A stretch of DNA of 64,000 nucleotides, taken from Isochrysis galbana (lineage: Eukaryota > Haptophyta > Isochrysidales > Isochrysidaceae). The position numbers were made by a program, and so were the translations under genes. The DNA is taken from assembly GCA_018136815.1 (NCBI GenBank), contig CM030931.1, forward strand, positions 3,412,873 to 3,476,872, given 5' to 3'. Below are positions 42,023 to 54,259 of this stretch, piece after piece (the stretch's first letter is position 1; each line of letters starts with the position of its first letter). The notes under the pieces were generated by a model. It did no database searches. It saw only the letters and a program-made list of their open reading frames with translations, and was not told the DNA's origin.

Positions 42023-42072
42023 AGAGAGAGACTTCCCGCTCCCCCCCTTCTCTCTCTCCCCTTCCCCTCACC
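41739..42072. repeat. (GA)n and (CA)n microsatellites before the Myb/CG-1 gene
   Basis: GA/CA dinucleotide runs at 41905-42030, then a pyrimidine-rich stretch (CCCGCTCCCCCCCTTCTCTC) that leads directly into the ATG at 42073. Confidence 0.9.
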
Positions 42073-45000
42073 ATGAGTGGGAGCATGGCCCGGAAGGAAG
42101 TATGGCGTCCAGAGGAGGACGCCATCATCTTGCACGCCGTTTCCCTCCTCGGCCCGCGCTGGGCCCAGGTGGCCTCACAGCTGCCTCTGCGCTCTGAGGC
42201 GGCGGTCCGCAATCGCTACCTGAGGCTCAACAAGGCAAGGGAGGCGCGAGAGCTCGAGAGTGCGCTCGCGGAGATGCTGCCTGACACCCTCGAGCCGTAT
42301 GGACTCACCGCGGAACTCGCGCTCACCGGGCCGAGCCAGATGGAGGAGGTCTCGCCCACACTCTTCCGCTCGCTCGACGAGATGCTCGCAGTGGCGAGCG
42401 AGCGATGGCTGCGCAAGGAGGAGGTGCTGGACGTGCTGCTCCATCCCGATGCATATGGACTTAGCCTGACTGATGAGCTCGGTTGCCGCGAGCTCCAGCC
42501 CGTATCGGGCACGCTGCTGCTGATCAATAAGGCACTCAACCGCAATTTCCGAAACGACTCACTCATATGGCGCACACGGCAGCTAGCGCGCGGCGGCCGC
42601 GGGCTGGCTGAGACGCATGAGCGGCTCAAGGTGCGGCGCGGTCGGCACACGCACCTCCCGCGATAGCCCACCGCCAATAGCCGCTCACCGCGCACCCTGC
42701 CCGCATCTGACCGCAGGTCGATGGCTCGTACGAGCTCATCTGTCGGTACTCAACCACAGTAGATGGCTCCATCTCGCGCCGCATCTACTCCCGCATCGCG
42801 GACAAGGACCTAGTACTCGTCCAGTACTTCGCCGCCGCACCGGTAGCGTACGCGCCCGAGCAATACCAACCCGCGTCGCAACCCGAGCATGTGTCCGACA
42901 GGTCGGTCGGACATCCGGGGGCCGCCTTCTCCTCGGCCGCCATGTCGCTGGTGACAAGAGAGGCAACAACAGGGCAGGCAGACGCGCTGACAGTATCCTT
43001 CGGAGCCGGCGAGCTGTTGGCGTGGCAGGAGCAAAGCCCGCAGGCGCTACAGCAGCAGGAGCATCCGCGAGGGCACGCGCCAACGCCTCTGCCCGCGCCC
43101 GCCGACGCCACCGGCAGCCCGACACTTGCTCGCCTGGCCGAGCTCGAAGCGGAGTTGGCGCGTGTTGTGTTCGAGCGGGAGGCGGAAAGAGCAGCCGCCC
43201 GGGAGGCTGCCAACGCAGCGGCCGCGCGCATTGCGCAGCTCGAGGCATGCGTGAGACGTCTAGAGGAAACGCCGCCCGGTCCATCCGGTGGCCGTGAAGT
43301 GTGTGTGCAAGCCATAGTGAAACACGAGGCTGGCAGCGGCTCGCGCGCGTCTCCTTCTGCAGCGTTGCAGCATCCGCCCTCGGGCTCGACTTTGGGCCTG
43401 GCACGGGGTTGCTCGCTGCGTTCATCGTCCGAGTCGACGCCGTGGACCTCGCCGCACATGCTACCACTCGCTGGTAGCACGGCGTTGGCGTTCGAGGCGC
43501 CCGCGTCGCCTAAGGCTCAGGCGAGCGTGAGCGGCGTGCAGTCAAGCTCCTTGCAGGCCGGACTCTCCGCGCTCTTTTCGCCCTTGCCGGCTGCAGTGGC
43601 GGCCGCCGCTATACCCGACGCGAGCCCGACGGACTTTGCCCGGCTCACCTCGATGACCTCGGCTGGCTCGGCCGAAAGCGAGGGCACCTCGCCGCTCGGC
43701 ATCGCGTTCCACTCGGTACCCTCGATGATGGCCTCCCCTGCTGGTGCTGGCCTCACACCCCTTGCTGCGCGCATGGTGGGTGCACTGCCGGGTAGCCCCG
43801 GCGCGGCCTTCGATGGCGCCAGCTGGGCACCGGACGTCGTGATGGACACCGAGCCGTCTCCAGCCGCAGGCAGCCTCGAGAGCAGGGTGGACAGCACCAC
43901 CGGGCATCAGCTGGCTCTGGGCATGAGCGCGCACGAGTCCCCCGCGGGTGTGAGTGGCGGGCTGGAGGACGCCGGCGTCTATGAGCTTTCATCTGAGGCC
44001 TACGCCATGGCGGTCTCGCTCTCCACCGAGCTGGAGGTGGGGCTCGAACACCAGTTTCGCGAGCTAATTCTGTCGCTCAATCAGGGCGAGGAGAATGGTT
44101 GCGAGGCACAAGGAGCGGGCGCACGCCAGACACCAGCCTCGCAACCGCTTGGGGGGGGGGAGACAAGCACTGCTCGCAGCCCTGCCTTCGAGCCCTCGCC
44201 AGTCAAACCACCTTTCTCCCCCTACTGCTCGCGTTCTACAAGCCTATCGCCACACCGCAGCAGTGGCGACCTCGGCAGTACCAGCCGACCGGCTGAGGAG
44301 TGGTTGGCCCCGGGCGGGCATTCGGCCCCCGGGTCTTGGGCTGAGGGCGCGCAAAGGATGCGGCAGCCCAGCTTTGGCTCGCCATGGGTGCCGGGGGAAG
44401 CTCCCACCGCCAGAGCGGCCTCAAGTGACGGCATGCCGCGTCGCGACGACCTGCTCACCAACTATTTGGCGCAGATCGATCTCACGCGACTCTGCCGCAT
44501 ACAACTGCGCATCCGGCAGAGGCTGCAGTTGCGCGAGCGCCGTGTGCCTGGGCATAACCACACATTTTCGCGCCACATGGGCTCCGGCAGCTCTAGCGGG
44601 CTCCTCCTTCCTCGAATCGGCTCGCCTCGTGACGAGGCAGGTGCCGCTCTTCGGCTTGGCGCGAGCAGTTTAGGAGTCATCAAGGGCGCTCAGGTCCGCT
44701 TCCGTACGCGCAAGCACAAGGACTCGCGCCGCCGCGCCGCGTCGGCGATCGTGCGCTTCTACCGCAATCAGCAGCGACAGTCGCGATGGGGCGGGCGCGA
44801 CGACAAGCATAGTGCGGGCACGCACTCAGAGCACGGTGTGATGCTTGTCGACGGGCCTGACGTAAGGGCAACGCTGGGATCTGACACGGCCGTGCCAACT
44901 GCGAGCACCTTGCAGGCCCGCGCGATGCGTCTCTCAGCGGTCCGGCTCATCGAGCGCGCCTACTGGGAGTGGAAGTACCATGGAGAGCAAGCCAGGCTCG

Positions 45001-45431
45001 CCGCCGAGGGCAGCATCGATGGCGGTCCAGACAGCGAGCTCCACTCGTACCACGCCGAACGCCGCGCCTGCGCTGCGCGTTGCATCCAGCAGTACTTGAC
45101 GAGGCAGCAGTTCCAACAGCGGCCAGTGTCGCAGCCGGGCAGCAGCAGCGGCGGGCAGGCAGCGGCTCCTGGTTGGGGAGACGGTTATACCGCCGCTCAG
45201 CTCGAAGTCATCCGTCGCGTGCAGCGGAACTTCCGCGCGCATCTGCACAAACAAGCCGAGGCGGCACATGAGTTGCACCACACCTCTTTGCGCCAGGCTG
45301 GGGCCAATGCCGGCGCACATCCACATCACGCCCACTTGTGCGATATCTTGCGTCGGGTCTATCGCGAACGGAAGCAGCGGGCGGCTGAGGAAGCTTCGTC
45401 GCAGATGTGCGACATCTTTCTGACGGAGTAG
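42073..45431 (+). CDS. CAMTA-like transcription factor with Myb/SANT, CG-1 and IQ motifs
   Basis: Two exons, 42073-42630 and 42717-45431 (GT-AG, phase 0), 1090 residues. Residues about 8-55: VWRPEEDAIILHAVSLLGPRWAQVASQLP..SEAAVRNRYLRL, one Myb/SANT DNA-binding repeat. Residues about 110-225: SERWLRKEEVLDVLL, PVSGTLLLINKALNRNFRNDSLIWRT, ETHERLKVDGSYELICRYS, SRRIYSRIADKDLVLVQYF, which follows the CG-1 DNA-binding domain of CAMTA proteins in order. The intron falls inside ERLK-V. The middle is Ser/Pro/Ala-rich, with a short coiled coil (ARLAELEAELARVVFEREAERAAA). The C-terminal 300 residues hold IQ-like calmodulin-binding motifs (SAIVRFYRNQQRQSRW, CAARCIQQYLTRQQFQ, IRRVQRNFRAHLHKQ). Ankyrin and TIG domains of classical CAMTAs are not seen. 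Likely a calmodulin-linked nuclear regulator. Confidence 0.85.
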
Positions 45432-46070
45432 CATGGCAGCTTGAGGTAGCAAGAAGTTAATATAGCCATCAAAACATCTGAGCATTAGTACCACTTCTCC
45501 CACTAGCCTAGTACTATCACTATCCTTAGCCCGGTCACTCACTAGGAGGGTGCGAAGGGCACCATCGCTAATGGGCAAACGAGGACCTAAATAAGCTCCC
45601 TATAGGTTCTGGTATGAGAGATCAGCAAAAAAAATCCGGGGTCCTCCGGCAAAATTTTCGAAAAATACTCAATTTCAGGCCTCTGACAGCCGCGCAGAAA
45701 TATACAACGGGCCCCCTCCGGTATAATTTTATCGATGGCGTTCAAGCGCGCCTCTCGCAGCGCATTACGAAGCCATGGTCATCACCAGCAAACACGGTCG
45801 ATACAGCCTGGTTCTGTACGCACCGCAATACAATACTTCTATGATTTCATGGACTTGAACGTGTACGTAATTATCACAAAAACTATGAAGACGCTCAACG
45901 CTAAAATCGCCAAGGGATAGAGAGCCCAACTTCGACCCGCGACCGGCGGCGCCACGAGGCCGTTCTTGTGCCCGCTCACCGAGTAGATGCCGCATCACGC
46001 ACCATATCGCGGCATCCCGCCCTCACAGCCACGCCAATCGCGCCCGCCGCCCCCGCGCACCGCGTCGAAA
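45432..46070. other. Intergenic with a dispersed repeat
   Basis: 45486-45530 is the second copy of the TTAGTACCACT...GTACTATCAC repeat found at 29836. 45610-45920 is AT-richer with no recognised coding family. Confidence 0.45.
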
Positions 46071-46342
46071 TCAGCCCTTTGCGGGCGCCGGTGATGACGA
46101 CGTCACGCCCCCAAGACGCACCGTGAGCCGGGCCAGCATGGCTGCTGTGCTTGGTGTGGCCGGAGCCACGGGCCGTGTGGCGCGACGGGGGTCGCGCGCA
46201 CCTGCTCGGCCTCTGATGGCGGGCGCGGCCGCTTCAACAGCGACTGCTCCATGGGGGCTGGGGGGGCGCCCTCGGCGGGGGACCCGAAGGAGAGGAGGGG
46301 AGCGGCGGCGCGCTCCATGGCAACTGACTATAAAGTTAGTTG
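46071..46342 (-). mobile_element. Short LINE ORF1 5'-end fragment with hairpin
   Basis: On the minus strand an inverted repeat of nine pairs with one mismatch and loop TTAT (46342-46321) lies two bases before an ATG at 46318. The ORF reads MERAAAPLLSFGSPAEGAPP, nearly the same as the ORF1 at 29971 for 60 residues, and then departs from it. Only about 190 bases of ORF1 are kept, so the copy is 3'-truncated or joined to unrelated DNA. Confidence 0.75.
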
Positions 46343-46543
46343 ACTCGTTTCCAAAGAGGAAACGAGCTTCGCTCCGACAGGATACCAAAGACAAAGGAAT
46401 GACGGGGGGAAGGGGAGGAGGTGGAGGGAAGGGAAATGAAGGGCGATGTCAGTGCAGATAGGAGGGTATCTTAGTACAGCAGGTGTGTAGCAGCCCAGAA
46501 TCTTCAGATGTGTTGTTTTTAGGATGCGGTGCGCGGTGTGCAC

Positions 46544-46737
46544 CCTAGATGGGAAAATACGGTGCAGGGGCCTGCAAATGCAAATACAGCCAAATACATA
46601 TGTATTTGGCCTCCGGCCAAATACATTTCAAATACATTCGAGGCCTACAACCCAGGACACGCTTCAAATACAGCCAAATACATTGTATTTGGTCTCTGGC
46701 CAAATACGGTAAATACGTATTTCCCATCTACTTTAGG
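46544..46737. mobile_element. hAT-like MITE (copy B), mariner-free
   Basis: A 194-bp element starts CCTAGATGGGAAAATACGG and ends with the complement CGTATTTCCCATCTA plus a few extra bases. It is flanked by an exact 8-bp duplication GTGTGCAC (46536-46543 and 46738-46745). Internally it consists of repeated CCAAATACAT/ATGTATTTGG inverted motifs. It is the same family as copy A at 13665-15676, in reverse orientation. Confidence 0.9.
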
Positions 46738-46799
46738 GTGTGCACGTGTGCACAGAACAGCGACGGGAAGAGGGTGTGCCGGGCACACTTTTTAACTAC

Positions 46800-47354
46800 T
46801 AAGACTGCCCTCGACCCGCGGCGCGCGCGCGCTCTCTCTCTCCTTTTCTCTTCTTCTCTGTCCCCGCCCCCCCTCTTCCATTTCAGCGTTGGCTTCTTTC
46901 ACCTCGTCTCTTTTCCCTTTACATCTCTCGGTCCGCCTCCGCTGAGATCTCTCTCTCTCTCCCCTTCTCTCCCTTTCCTTGGCTCCCTTTCCCTCTCTAC
47001 TTCTCTCTCTCTCTCTTTTCTCCTCCCTCTCGTCTCTAAGTCTCTACTCGCCCCCTCCCCCCCCTCTCTAACCGTCCAGCCGCCCCCCCCCCCCGCCCCC
47101 CCCCCAGCCGCGCGATCGCTCCCCGTCCAGCGCGAGCGGGAACCGCTCCCTCTCCCTCCCTCTCTCCCTCTCCCTCCCTCTCCCTCTCCCTCTCCCTCTC
47201 CCTCCCTCTCTTCGCTCTCACTGCCTCCCTGCGCGCCTGCCTCCCTGCCTCCCTGCTCCCCTCCCTCTCCCTCCCTCTCCCTCTCCTTGCCTCTCCCTCT
47301 CCCTCTCCCTCTGCCTCCCTCTCTCCCTGCCCCATTCCCCCCGGCTCTCACGTG
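46800..47354 (+). repeat. Pyrimidine-rich leader before the ABC transporter gene
   Basis: CT-, CCCT- and C-run sequence continuous up to the ATG at 47355. It includes (CCCTCT)n near 47150-47215 and 47255-47325. Open frames in it encode only S/L/P or R/E/G and are not genes. It probably contains the promoter and 5' UTR. Confidence 0.85.
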
Positions 47355-50300
47355 ATGCAGGCAAACTCCTCTCCCCCACCCTCAGCGCACGCATCATTCG
47401 ACGAGGCACTCTCGGCGGCGGAGCGCGAGGCGGCGGCCGCCGTCTCTGCCCTCGCACGCACGAGGGAAGCCGCGGCGCGGCTGCGCCAACGGTTGGCCTC
47501 CTCGTCCTCCTCGCGACCGTACGCGCCGCTAGCTGATGAGCAGAGCGAGGCGGAGCGGGAGGCGCAGGAAGAGACGGCGCTGCGGCTCTCTCTCGAGCGC
47601 GAGTCGGAAGGCTCAAACTGCTGCAGTGCTGCGCGAGCTTCCGAGCGTGGCTCGCAGCACGCCTCCGAGCGGCCGCCTTCCGCTGCGCACCGCAAGTCGA
47701 GTGAGGTGCACATGAGCACGCTGACGGAGCTGTGGGGCGCCGTTTTCAACGACCGGGAGCCGGCCGTCTCGTTGCGCAAGCTCTATTCGTTCGCGACGTG
47801 GCTCGATCTGGCACTGCTCGGCGCCTCCTCTCTCTTCGCCTTCGCTTCTGGCCTTTGCCTACCCGCCACACTCTACTTCTTTGCAGGCACGATGGACTCT
47901 GTTGGCCGAGCAATGGCCGGCGGCTTCAACGCCGACGCGCTACTCCAGCAGTCCAAGATGATGATCGTGGTGGGCCTGGTGTATATTGTGTGCACTGCGG
48001 TGTACACCGCGCTCGCCGACGTGGCCAAAGCGCGCCAGGTCGCCCAGTACAAGAAGCGTTACCTGCGCGCCATCCTCCGGCAGGACGTGGGCTGGTTTGA
48101 CACGTCCAACCCGCAGGAGCTCGCGACGCGCTTCGGCGAGGCGATTCTCGCGGTCGAGGACGGTGTTTCCTTCAAAGCGATGATGGTGCTCGAGGCGTGC
48201 TATACGCTGCTCTTCGCCTATGCTCTCGGATTCCACTTCGGCTGGGACGTCTGCTTGGTCGTCTTTGCTGCCTCGCCCATCGCGGGCGTCTCGGGCGCCA
48301 TTGCCATCTTCATTGCGCTCTCTGCCGGCCAGAAAATCACCGACGCTTACGCAGCGGCAGGCGCCATTGCGTCGGAGGCGCTCTCCTCAATGCGCACCGT
48401 CGCCTCGTTCGGGCTCGAGCGCGTGGTTGCGGAGCGATACGAGCGCAAGCTCGCGCGCGCCGAACGCTTCGGCATCTCCTTTGTGTGGCAGGCAGGGTTG
48501 GCCATGTCAGTGCTTGTCGCGTCCATCGCTGTCATGATGTGCTCAGGCCTGCTCTACGGCGGGCTAAGCGTCGCACGAGAGCAGAAAGCGAGCGTCTTTC
48601 AGTACGCGGTGGACATGACGTGGGGTGAGATCTTCGAGTCGATGGGCATGCTTGATAAGATGCGCGGCCGGCTGGAGGCGGCGCCACCACCTGCTCCGGG
48701 CGAGGGCGGCGGCGGCGAAGTTTTCGGCGGCCTCGGTGTACCCGACTGGGTTGACGTGGTCGGTGCGTTCGAGGGCGCGAGTGCTTGGGCGGCGTCCTCG
48801 ATCGGGCTCGACCGCGTCCATTACAAGTACTGCACGTACGATTGCGGCGACCAGTTCAACATGCTCAATCTTGATTTCCAGTCCACCATCTCGCTCGTAA
48901 CCCAGGTGTGGCCGGCCCGCTGCGAGCCCGCCAATGCTCAGGCCCTTCGCAACCTGCCGGCGCGTTTGCGTATGACTGGCCCTCGAGTAGTGCGACGCTC
49001 ATCTCCCACCTTTCCCCTAAGGAGCCGATGCCACTCGCCGCTCGAGATGCATTCCACGTCGCCGAGTGCGACTCCGACGCCTTCCCGCTCGAGCCGTTCC
49101 TGCTCACGTGCGCCACAGCAGGAGCACTCGCGACCAATGCGACGGCACTCCGCATGTTTCTCCAGCAGGGCAACGTCACCGCCTTCGCACAATACGCCCA
49201 GGAAAGCGGCTCGTACTTCCCTTGCATGCGGTCAGGAGCTACAGTGCTTCTAGCCATCTTCGCGGTGCAGATCGGAATGATGCACTTTGTCCTTATTGCG
49301 CAAAGCAGCGCAACCATCATGAAGGCATGCAAGATGGCCGCGCCTGTGCACAAGACGATCCAGCGGCGCCCCATCATCGACTCGTTCGCCCAGGACGGTC
49401 TCAGGCCGTCCGCCGTTTGCGGCGCTATCTCGGTGCGCGACGTCACGTTTGCGTATCCCGCGGCGCCCGACCATCAGGTGTGCCGAGGCTACTCGCTAGA
49501 AATCAGTGCAGGGCAGACAGCCGCCTTGTGCGGGCCGTCGGGCGCGGGCAAGTCGACAATCATCGCCTTGATTGAGCGCTTCTACGATCCCGTTACTGGC
49601 GCCGTCCTCCTGGACGGCGTCGATCTTCGCGAGCTCAACGTGCGTTGGTTACGGCAGCAGATCGGGCTCGTTGGCCAGGAGCCTGTGCTCTTCGTGGGCA
49701 GCGTCATGGAGAACATTGCCTATGGTAAGGAGGGCGCCACACGAGAGGAGGTCGAGGAGGCCGCGCGCAACGCAAACGCTCATAGCTTCATCATGAGCAA
49801 CCTGCCACGCGGATACGACAACCCCGTCGGCCAGGGCGGTGGCATGCTCTCTGGCGGCCAGAAGCAACGCATCGCAATCGCTCGTGCAATTGTGCGCAAG
49901 CCGGCCATCCTCCTGCTCGACGAGGCCACCTCAGCGCTGGACACGGCGAGCGAGCGCGTCGTTCAAGCTGCCATTGACACGATCATGCAGCGGCAGCGCC
50001 GGACGACCGTCACGATTGCGCATAGGCTCAGCACCATCCGCAACGCTGACACCATCGCCGTGGTCAAGGACGGGCGGGTTGTCGAGCAAGGCACGTGGGA
50101 CGAGCTGGTCGCGATCGAAGGGGGCGAGTTTCGAGAGCTTGCGCGGCGGCAGCCGCCGCAGACGCCCGCCATCACTCCACAGCCGACAGCAGAGGGTGTG
50201 TGCTCCTCCTCGGCAAGTACGGCAGGCGACGGCGTGGCGGGCTCGCGCGCCGGGGTTCACGTGCGACAGCGATTGGCCTCGAACGAGATCTTCTCATGGG

Positions 50301-52404
50301 CCAACGAGAAAGGATGCAAGCTGCACGCCGGCTCACAGGGCGACAGCGAGTGGGTCTTCTGGCGGCTGATGCGCCTGCAGAAGCGCGGGGATGGCTTCTT
50401 GCTCTGCGTTGGATCCATTTTCTCCATGGCTGATGGCTGTTCCGTCCCGATGCTTGGCTTCACCTTCACCAAGCTGGCGGTCTCACTCTTCCGGACGGAT
50501 CCGTACCGCATCGAGTCGGACGTCATCTACTGGAGCACCGCGTACGTTGCTATCGGTTTGATAATGGTCCCCCTCCTCACGTGCGAGGTCGGTATCTTCG
50601 GCACGACCGGCGAGCACCTCACACGCAACCTGCGTGCGCTCTCGATCCGCTCGCTTGTTCGCCAAGAAATAGGCTACTTTGACGACCCGGCGCATTCGGC
50701 GGGTGCCCTCACGCTCTTTCTGAGCGAGAAGGTCACACTCGTGCAGGCTGTCAACGGGGAGAAGCTCGCGGTTGCGATCCGGCAGCTCTCGACGTTGTGT
50801 TTCGGCACATGGCTCGTCTTCACGTACGGCTACTGGCAGCTCGGCGCAATCATGCTGGCGGCGGCACCCGTGATGGCGGTGACAATGGGCATCCTTATGG
50901 TGGTCGTCTTCGGGCTGCGCAACCCGCGGCCTAGTGGCGAGGGTCCGGAGGCGCAGAATAGTGTAGGCTCGCTTGTGGGCGAAGTTGTGCTCGGAATCCG
51001 CACTGTGGCATCATACGGCGCTGAACACCGCTTCTACGAGGCGTACACGGCGACAGCCGATGCCGAGGCACGGCGCGCCATGCTCTCCTCGGCACTGACT
51101 GGCCTTGCCGTTGGTATTGGCAAAGGGACCCCCGTCGTCTTCATCGGGGCGGTCAGCTACTACGGCTCCCTCCTGATCGAGGCTGACTTCAATAGCCTAA
51201 CTGCCGAGATCATGCGTATGTTCCTCGAGCCCGAGTCGCTATCTGACCCAAAGTTCGTCTCTGCCGACTTGACGACCGGCTGCCTCAACGCGCAAATATA
51301 CACGTTATTGGAAAAGTTCCTTGTGCCTGTGATGGTAATATTTTTCATGTCCATCGGCATGGGGGCTGTGGGTGTCATCGTCACAGACTCACAGGTACGT
51401 TTATCACGGAATACGGGGCCTACTATACTGCTCTACGCGCCGCTCGGGCGCTGCGCTCTCTATGGAAATAGGCGCTCGCTCGGTTGATTCACCAATCCTG
51501 CGTCTCCGCGTGCACGTTTCCATGTCTCTTAGCCTCGCCCCTGTTTTGAACGACTCAACCTTCGTAGAATGCTCTCCAAGCTGCTCGGCTGCTATTCCAG
51601 ACGCTCACACGGCGCTCGCGCATCGACCCCACCGATGACAAGGGAAGCACTCTGCCCCATCTTCGTGGGGACATTTCTATACGCGACGTCGTTTTCGCGT
51701 ACCCGGCGGCGCCCGACCACCTCATCTGCAACGGCTACTCCCTCGAGATCAAGGCGGGCCAGACCGTCGCCCTTTGCGGACCTTCTGGAGCGGGCAAGTC
51801 AACTCTAATCTCGCTCATCGAACGCTTCTACGACCCACAACAAGGATGCGTGTGCATCGACGGTGTGGACCTGAAGCAGCTGAACGTGCGCTGGTTGCGC
51901 CGACAAATTGCGTTGGTGGGCCAAGAGCCGATACTCTTCCTAGGCACGGTCGCAGAGAACATCGCGTACGGCAACGAGGGGGCGACGCGTGAGATGGTGG
52001 AGGAAGCAGCGCGTAGCGCGAATGCGTTCGACTTTGTGATGCAAAACCTTCCTCACGGGTTCAGTACCAACGTTGGCATTCGAGGTGGCATGCTTTCTGG
52101 CGGTCAGAAGCAACGCATTGCGATTGCGCGCGCCATTGTGCGCAAACCGGCAATCTTGCTTCTCGATGAGGCAACGTCAGCCCTTGACACGTCGAGCGAG
52201 CGCATCGTCCAAGCTGCCATCGACGAGATCATGCAAAAGCAACAACGGACGACGGTCATGATTGCCCATCGACTCAGCACGATTGAAGGCGCTGACTTGA
52301 TCGCGGTTATCAAGGCGGGACGCGTCACCGAGCAAGGGACGCACGACCAATTATTAGCTCTAAATGGCATTTACTCAGATCTTGTGAACGCTCAGAATGC
52401 ATGA
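47355..52404 (+). CDS. ABCB-type (MDR-like) ABC exporter, full transporter
   Basis: Layout TMD-NBD-TMD-NBD, about 1600 residues, an ATP-driven membrane exporter. An N-terminal cytoplasmic region of about 125 residues (acidic/Ser) precedes TMD1 (from LDLALLGASSLFAFASG). NBD1: Walker A CGPSGAGKST, signature LSGGQKQRIAIARA, Walker B ILLLDEATSALD, H-loop TIAHRLST. TMD2 starts near DGFLLCVGSIFS. The last exon (51568-52404) gives NBD2 with the same motifs. The intron 51395-51567 is GT-AG, phase 0. Between about 48880 and 48988 the frame changes, either by a weak 107-bp intron (48881-48987) or by an indel. It falls in an unusually long insertion of TMD1 (FEGASAWAASSIGLDRV... to LPLEPFLLTCATAG). Substrate unknown. 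The start is the ATG at 47355. Confidence 0.9.
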
Positions 52405-52890
52405 GTGCATGAGGTGACCCCACTTGAGAACCGGATCCCGAGTAGTCGGGCACCAAGCGCCGATCATCGATAATTGGCGGCACGGCCGCAGCCTCCTTGG
52501 TGCACACTCGCCTCCATACGTACTTTGCGCGGATGGGAAGAGGGGGGGGGGGGGGGGGCGAAGTCTACATCGCGAAACAAGCTTTCTCGATGTGACCCAT
52601 CGTACGTGAGTGAGTGAGCGACGATCCCCGATTCTCCGGAAGTGCATGCCATTTCTTTGCTTCACCTATTGCTCTATTGCTATTGCCTTCGCTTCTTTAC
52701 TTTCGCCTTTTTATTTATTAGGTGGGCGATGGCGGGGCTGCCGCGCTCACAAAGCCATCCTCGCCACTAGCATGCCGCGGCGTGCCGCCGCGCTGCGCAC
52801 ACCCCCGTCGTGGCCGGTATGCAAGGACATGTGCCCCCGCTTTGCGAGCGCTTAGCGCACGGGCTTGGACTTGCTTGCCGTTCAACAATA
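52405..52890. other. Intergenic; no feature recognised
   Basis: It contains a G run at 52541-52558 and mixed sequence. No coding family is seen. Confidence 0.5.
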
Positions 52891-53204
52891 GGACACCAGA
52901 TACTAGTAGTAATACTAGCTCCGAAAACCATCGTAAACTGCCCCCCAGAATCCACACGTGCAGACGGTGTGGCCGCTACCGTGAAGATTCGTGCCACCTA
53001 ACGTTGTGCGTTGTGCCTCTCGACGTCCAAAAAAACATCTTACCTTTTAGAAGATTCACGAGACTACACGCACCCACTTGGGGCCCGGTAACTAGTACCT
53101 CCCAAGCGAGAAGCATTCATTCATCACTACCTAACAAGAGTCTGCAATTTAAGATTCGGTTGTTTTTTTACACCACTGCCTCCCTCCCGTGGGACCTATT
53201 TTAA
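52891..53204 (+). pseudogene. Possible LINE ORF2 C-terminal fragment
   Basis: An open frame reads ENHRKLPPRIHTCRRCGRYREDSCHLTLCVVPLDVQKNI. The C-x2-C-x6-7-H-x3-C spacing resembles the zinc knuckle at the end of LINE ORF2 (as at 7798-7853), and the residues after it have a similar hydrophobic/aromatic character. There is no other evidence, and the sequence is AT-richer than its flanks. Confidence 0.35.
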
Positions 53205-53790
53205 CCCCACACCCCACACCCCACACCCCGTTTCCCCCAAAAGGAGGGTGTGTGGTGTGTGGGGGGGGGGGGGGTGACCCGACTTCTTCTTCTTCTTTTT
53301 CTTGAGCGCGGCTTTTTGCAACATCGCCTCCGGCTCCGCCTTCCGGGTCAGCAAAACGTCTTGTCCACCATGGAGAAGGGGTAGAACTTCACTTTCCAAA
53401 ATGCTAGGAGGAGAAGGAAATACAGTGCGATGACGGCCAGTGCAGGGCAACCCGCGAGGTCGTCTCCTGCTGAGCGCAGCCTGGGCCTGTAATTTAACGT
53501 TAATACGGCCGGGTTTTTGCTGTTGAACAGCGTAGCACCGCATCCGGTCGGCGAGGTGGGGCTGCAGCGGAGTCTGAGATAGAAGTTGGCGCGTACTTCA
53601 CGCAGCTGACCGTAAGCTGACCGACTCCAACTCGTTCATCGGGAATCGGGAAGGCAGCTTAATGTAGCTGTTTGAGGCCGCGGATGGCGGCCGGTCAAGG
53701 AGATACAAAGCCGTAGTCAAATATTTCATTCTGAACGCCGACGGGGTGTCAGCGATGGACAGCTTCGACGTCATCTACACGAATGGCCCC
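53205..53790. other. Intergenic; no gene recognised
   Basis: It has a CACACCCC repeat at 53205-53230, a G run at 53260-53273 and a TTCTTC run at 53284-53301. A short plus-strand stretch near 53690-53790 (YKAVVKYFILNADGVSAMDSFDVIYTNGP) looks protein-like but is isolated. Confidence 0.4.
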
Positions 53791-53799
53791 TCTTCCCTC

Positions 53800-54259
53800 T
53801 TCCTCCTCTCTTCCCTGCCCCTGCGGCTCGGGCCTCGGGCCCATGGCGCGCGCCTGCGGCCCCGCTTCAGGTCCCTAGGTGGCCTGCAGGGGCCTCTGGG
53901 TGCCCAGCTCACAGGGCAGGTGAGGCTGGGGCATGGGGCATGGCTCTGGCCCCTTCTGCCTCTCCGTGCCTTTGCACGTCGACGCGAGCTGGCTGGTGGC
54001 TGGGTATCCAGAGGGATCTAGAGGGAGGAGGAGGGTTGGCCAGAGCGATGGGCTCGCTAGCGAGGGCCAAGGCGTGCGTTCTAGGCGAGTCTGTGGGGAG
54101 AGGAGTGGGTCAGCAAGGCAGTGTGCTCCTGGCAAGCCATAAGGCATGCCAGGAGGGTGGGTGGTTCCTCCCCCACAGCTGGGGAGGAATGGAGAGAGCG
54201 AGAGAGGGGGAGGGTCGTGCCCCCCCCATGGGCCATGGGCGGACTAAGTATAAATTTAG
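53800..54259 (-). mobile_element. Possible LINE ORF1 5'-end fragment with hairpin
   Basis: On the minus strand CTAAATTTATACTTAG (54259-54244) has the same 16-base frame and TTAT loop as the hairpin at 29950, with one mismatched pair. It stands seven bases before an ATG at 54236 (MAHGGGTTLPLSRS). The region downstream is G/C-rich, and the ORF1 reading frame is broken after 51 codons. The protein does not align with the clear ORF1 copies, so the link rests on the hairpin-ATG arrangement. Confidence 0.4.

Noticed and set aside
41562-42212. Open frames spanning the N run
   Set aside because: They are produced by unknown bases and flanking GA/CA repeats.
43517-44461. Minus-strand frames inside the Myb/CG-1 gene
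   Set aside because: They are shadows of a GC-rich coding exon with strong evidence on the plus strand.
47940-50526. Minus-strand frames inside the ABC exporter
   Set aside because: The plus strand carries all Walker and signature motifs; the minus frames are antisense shadows.
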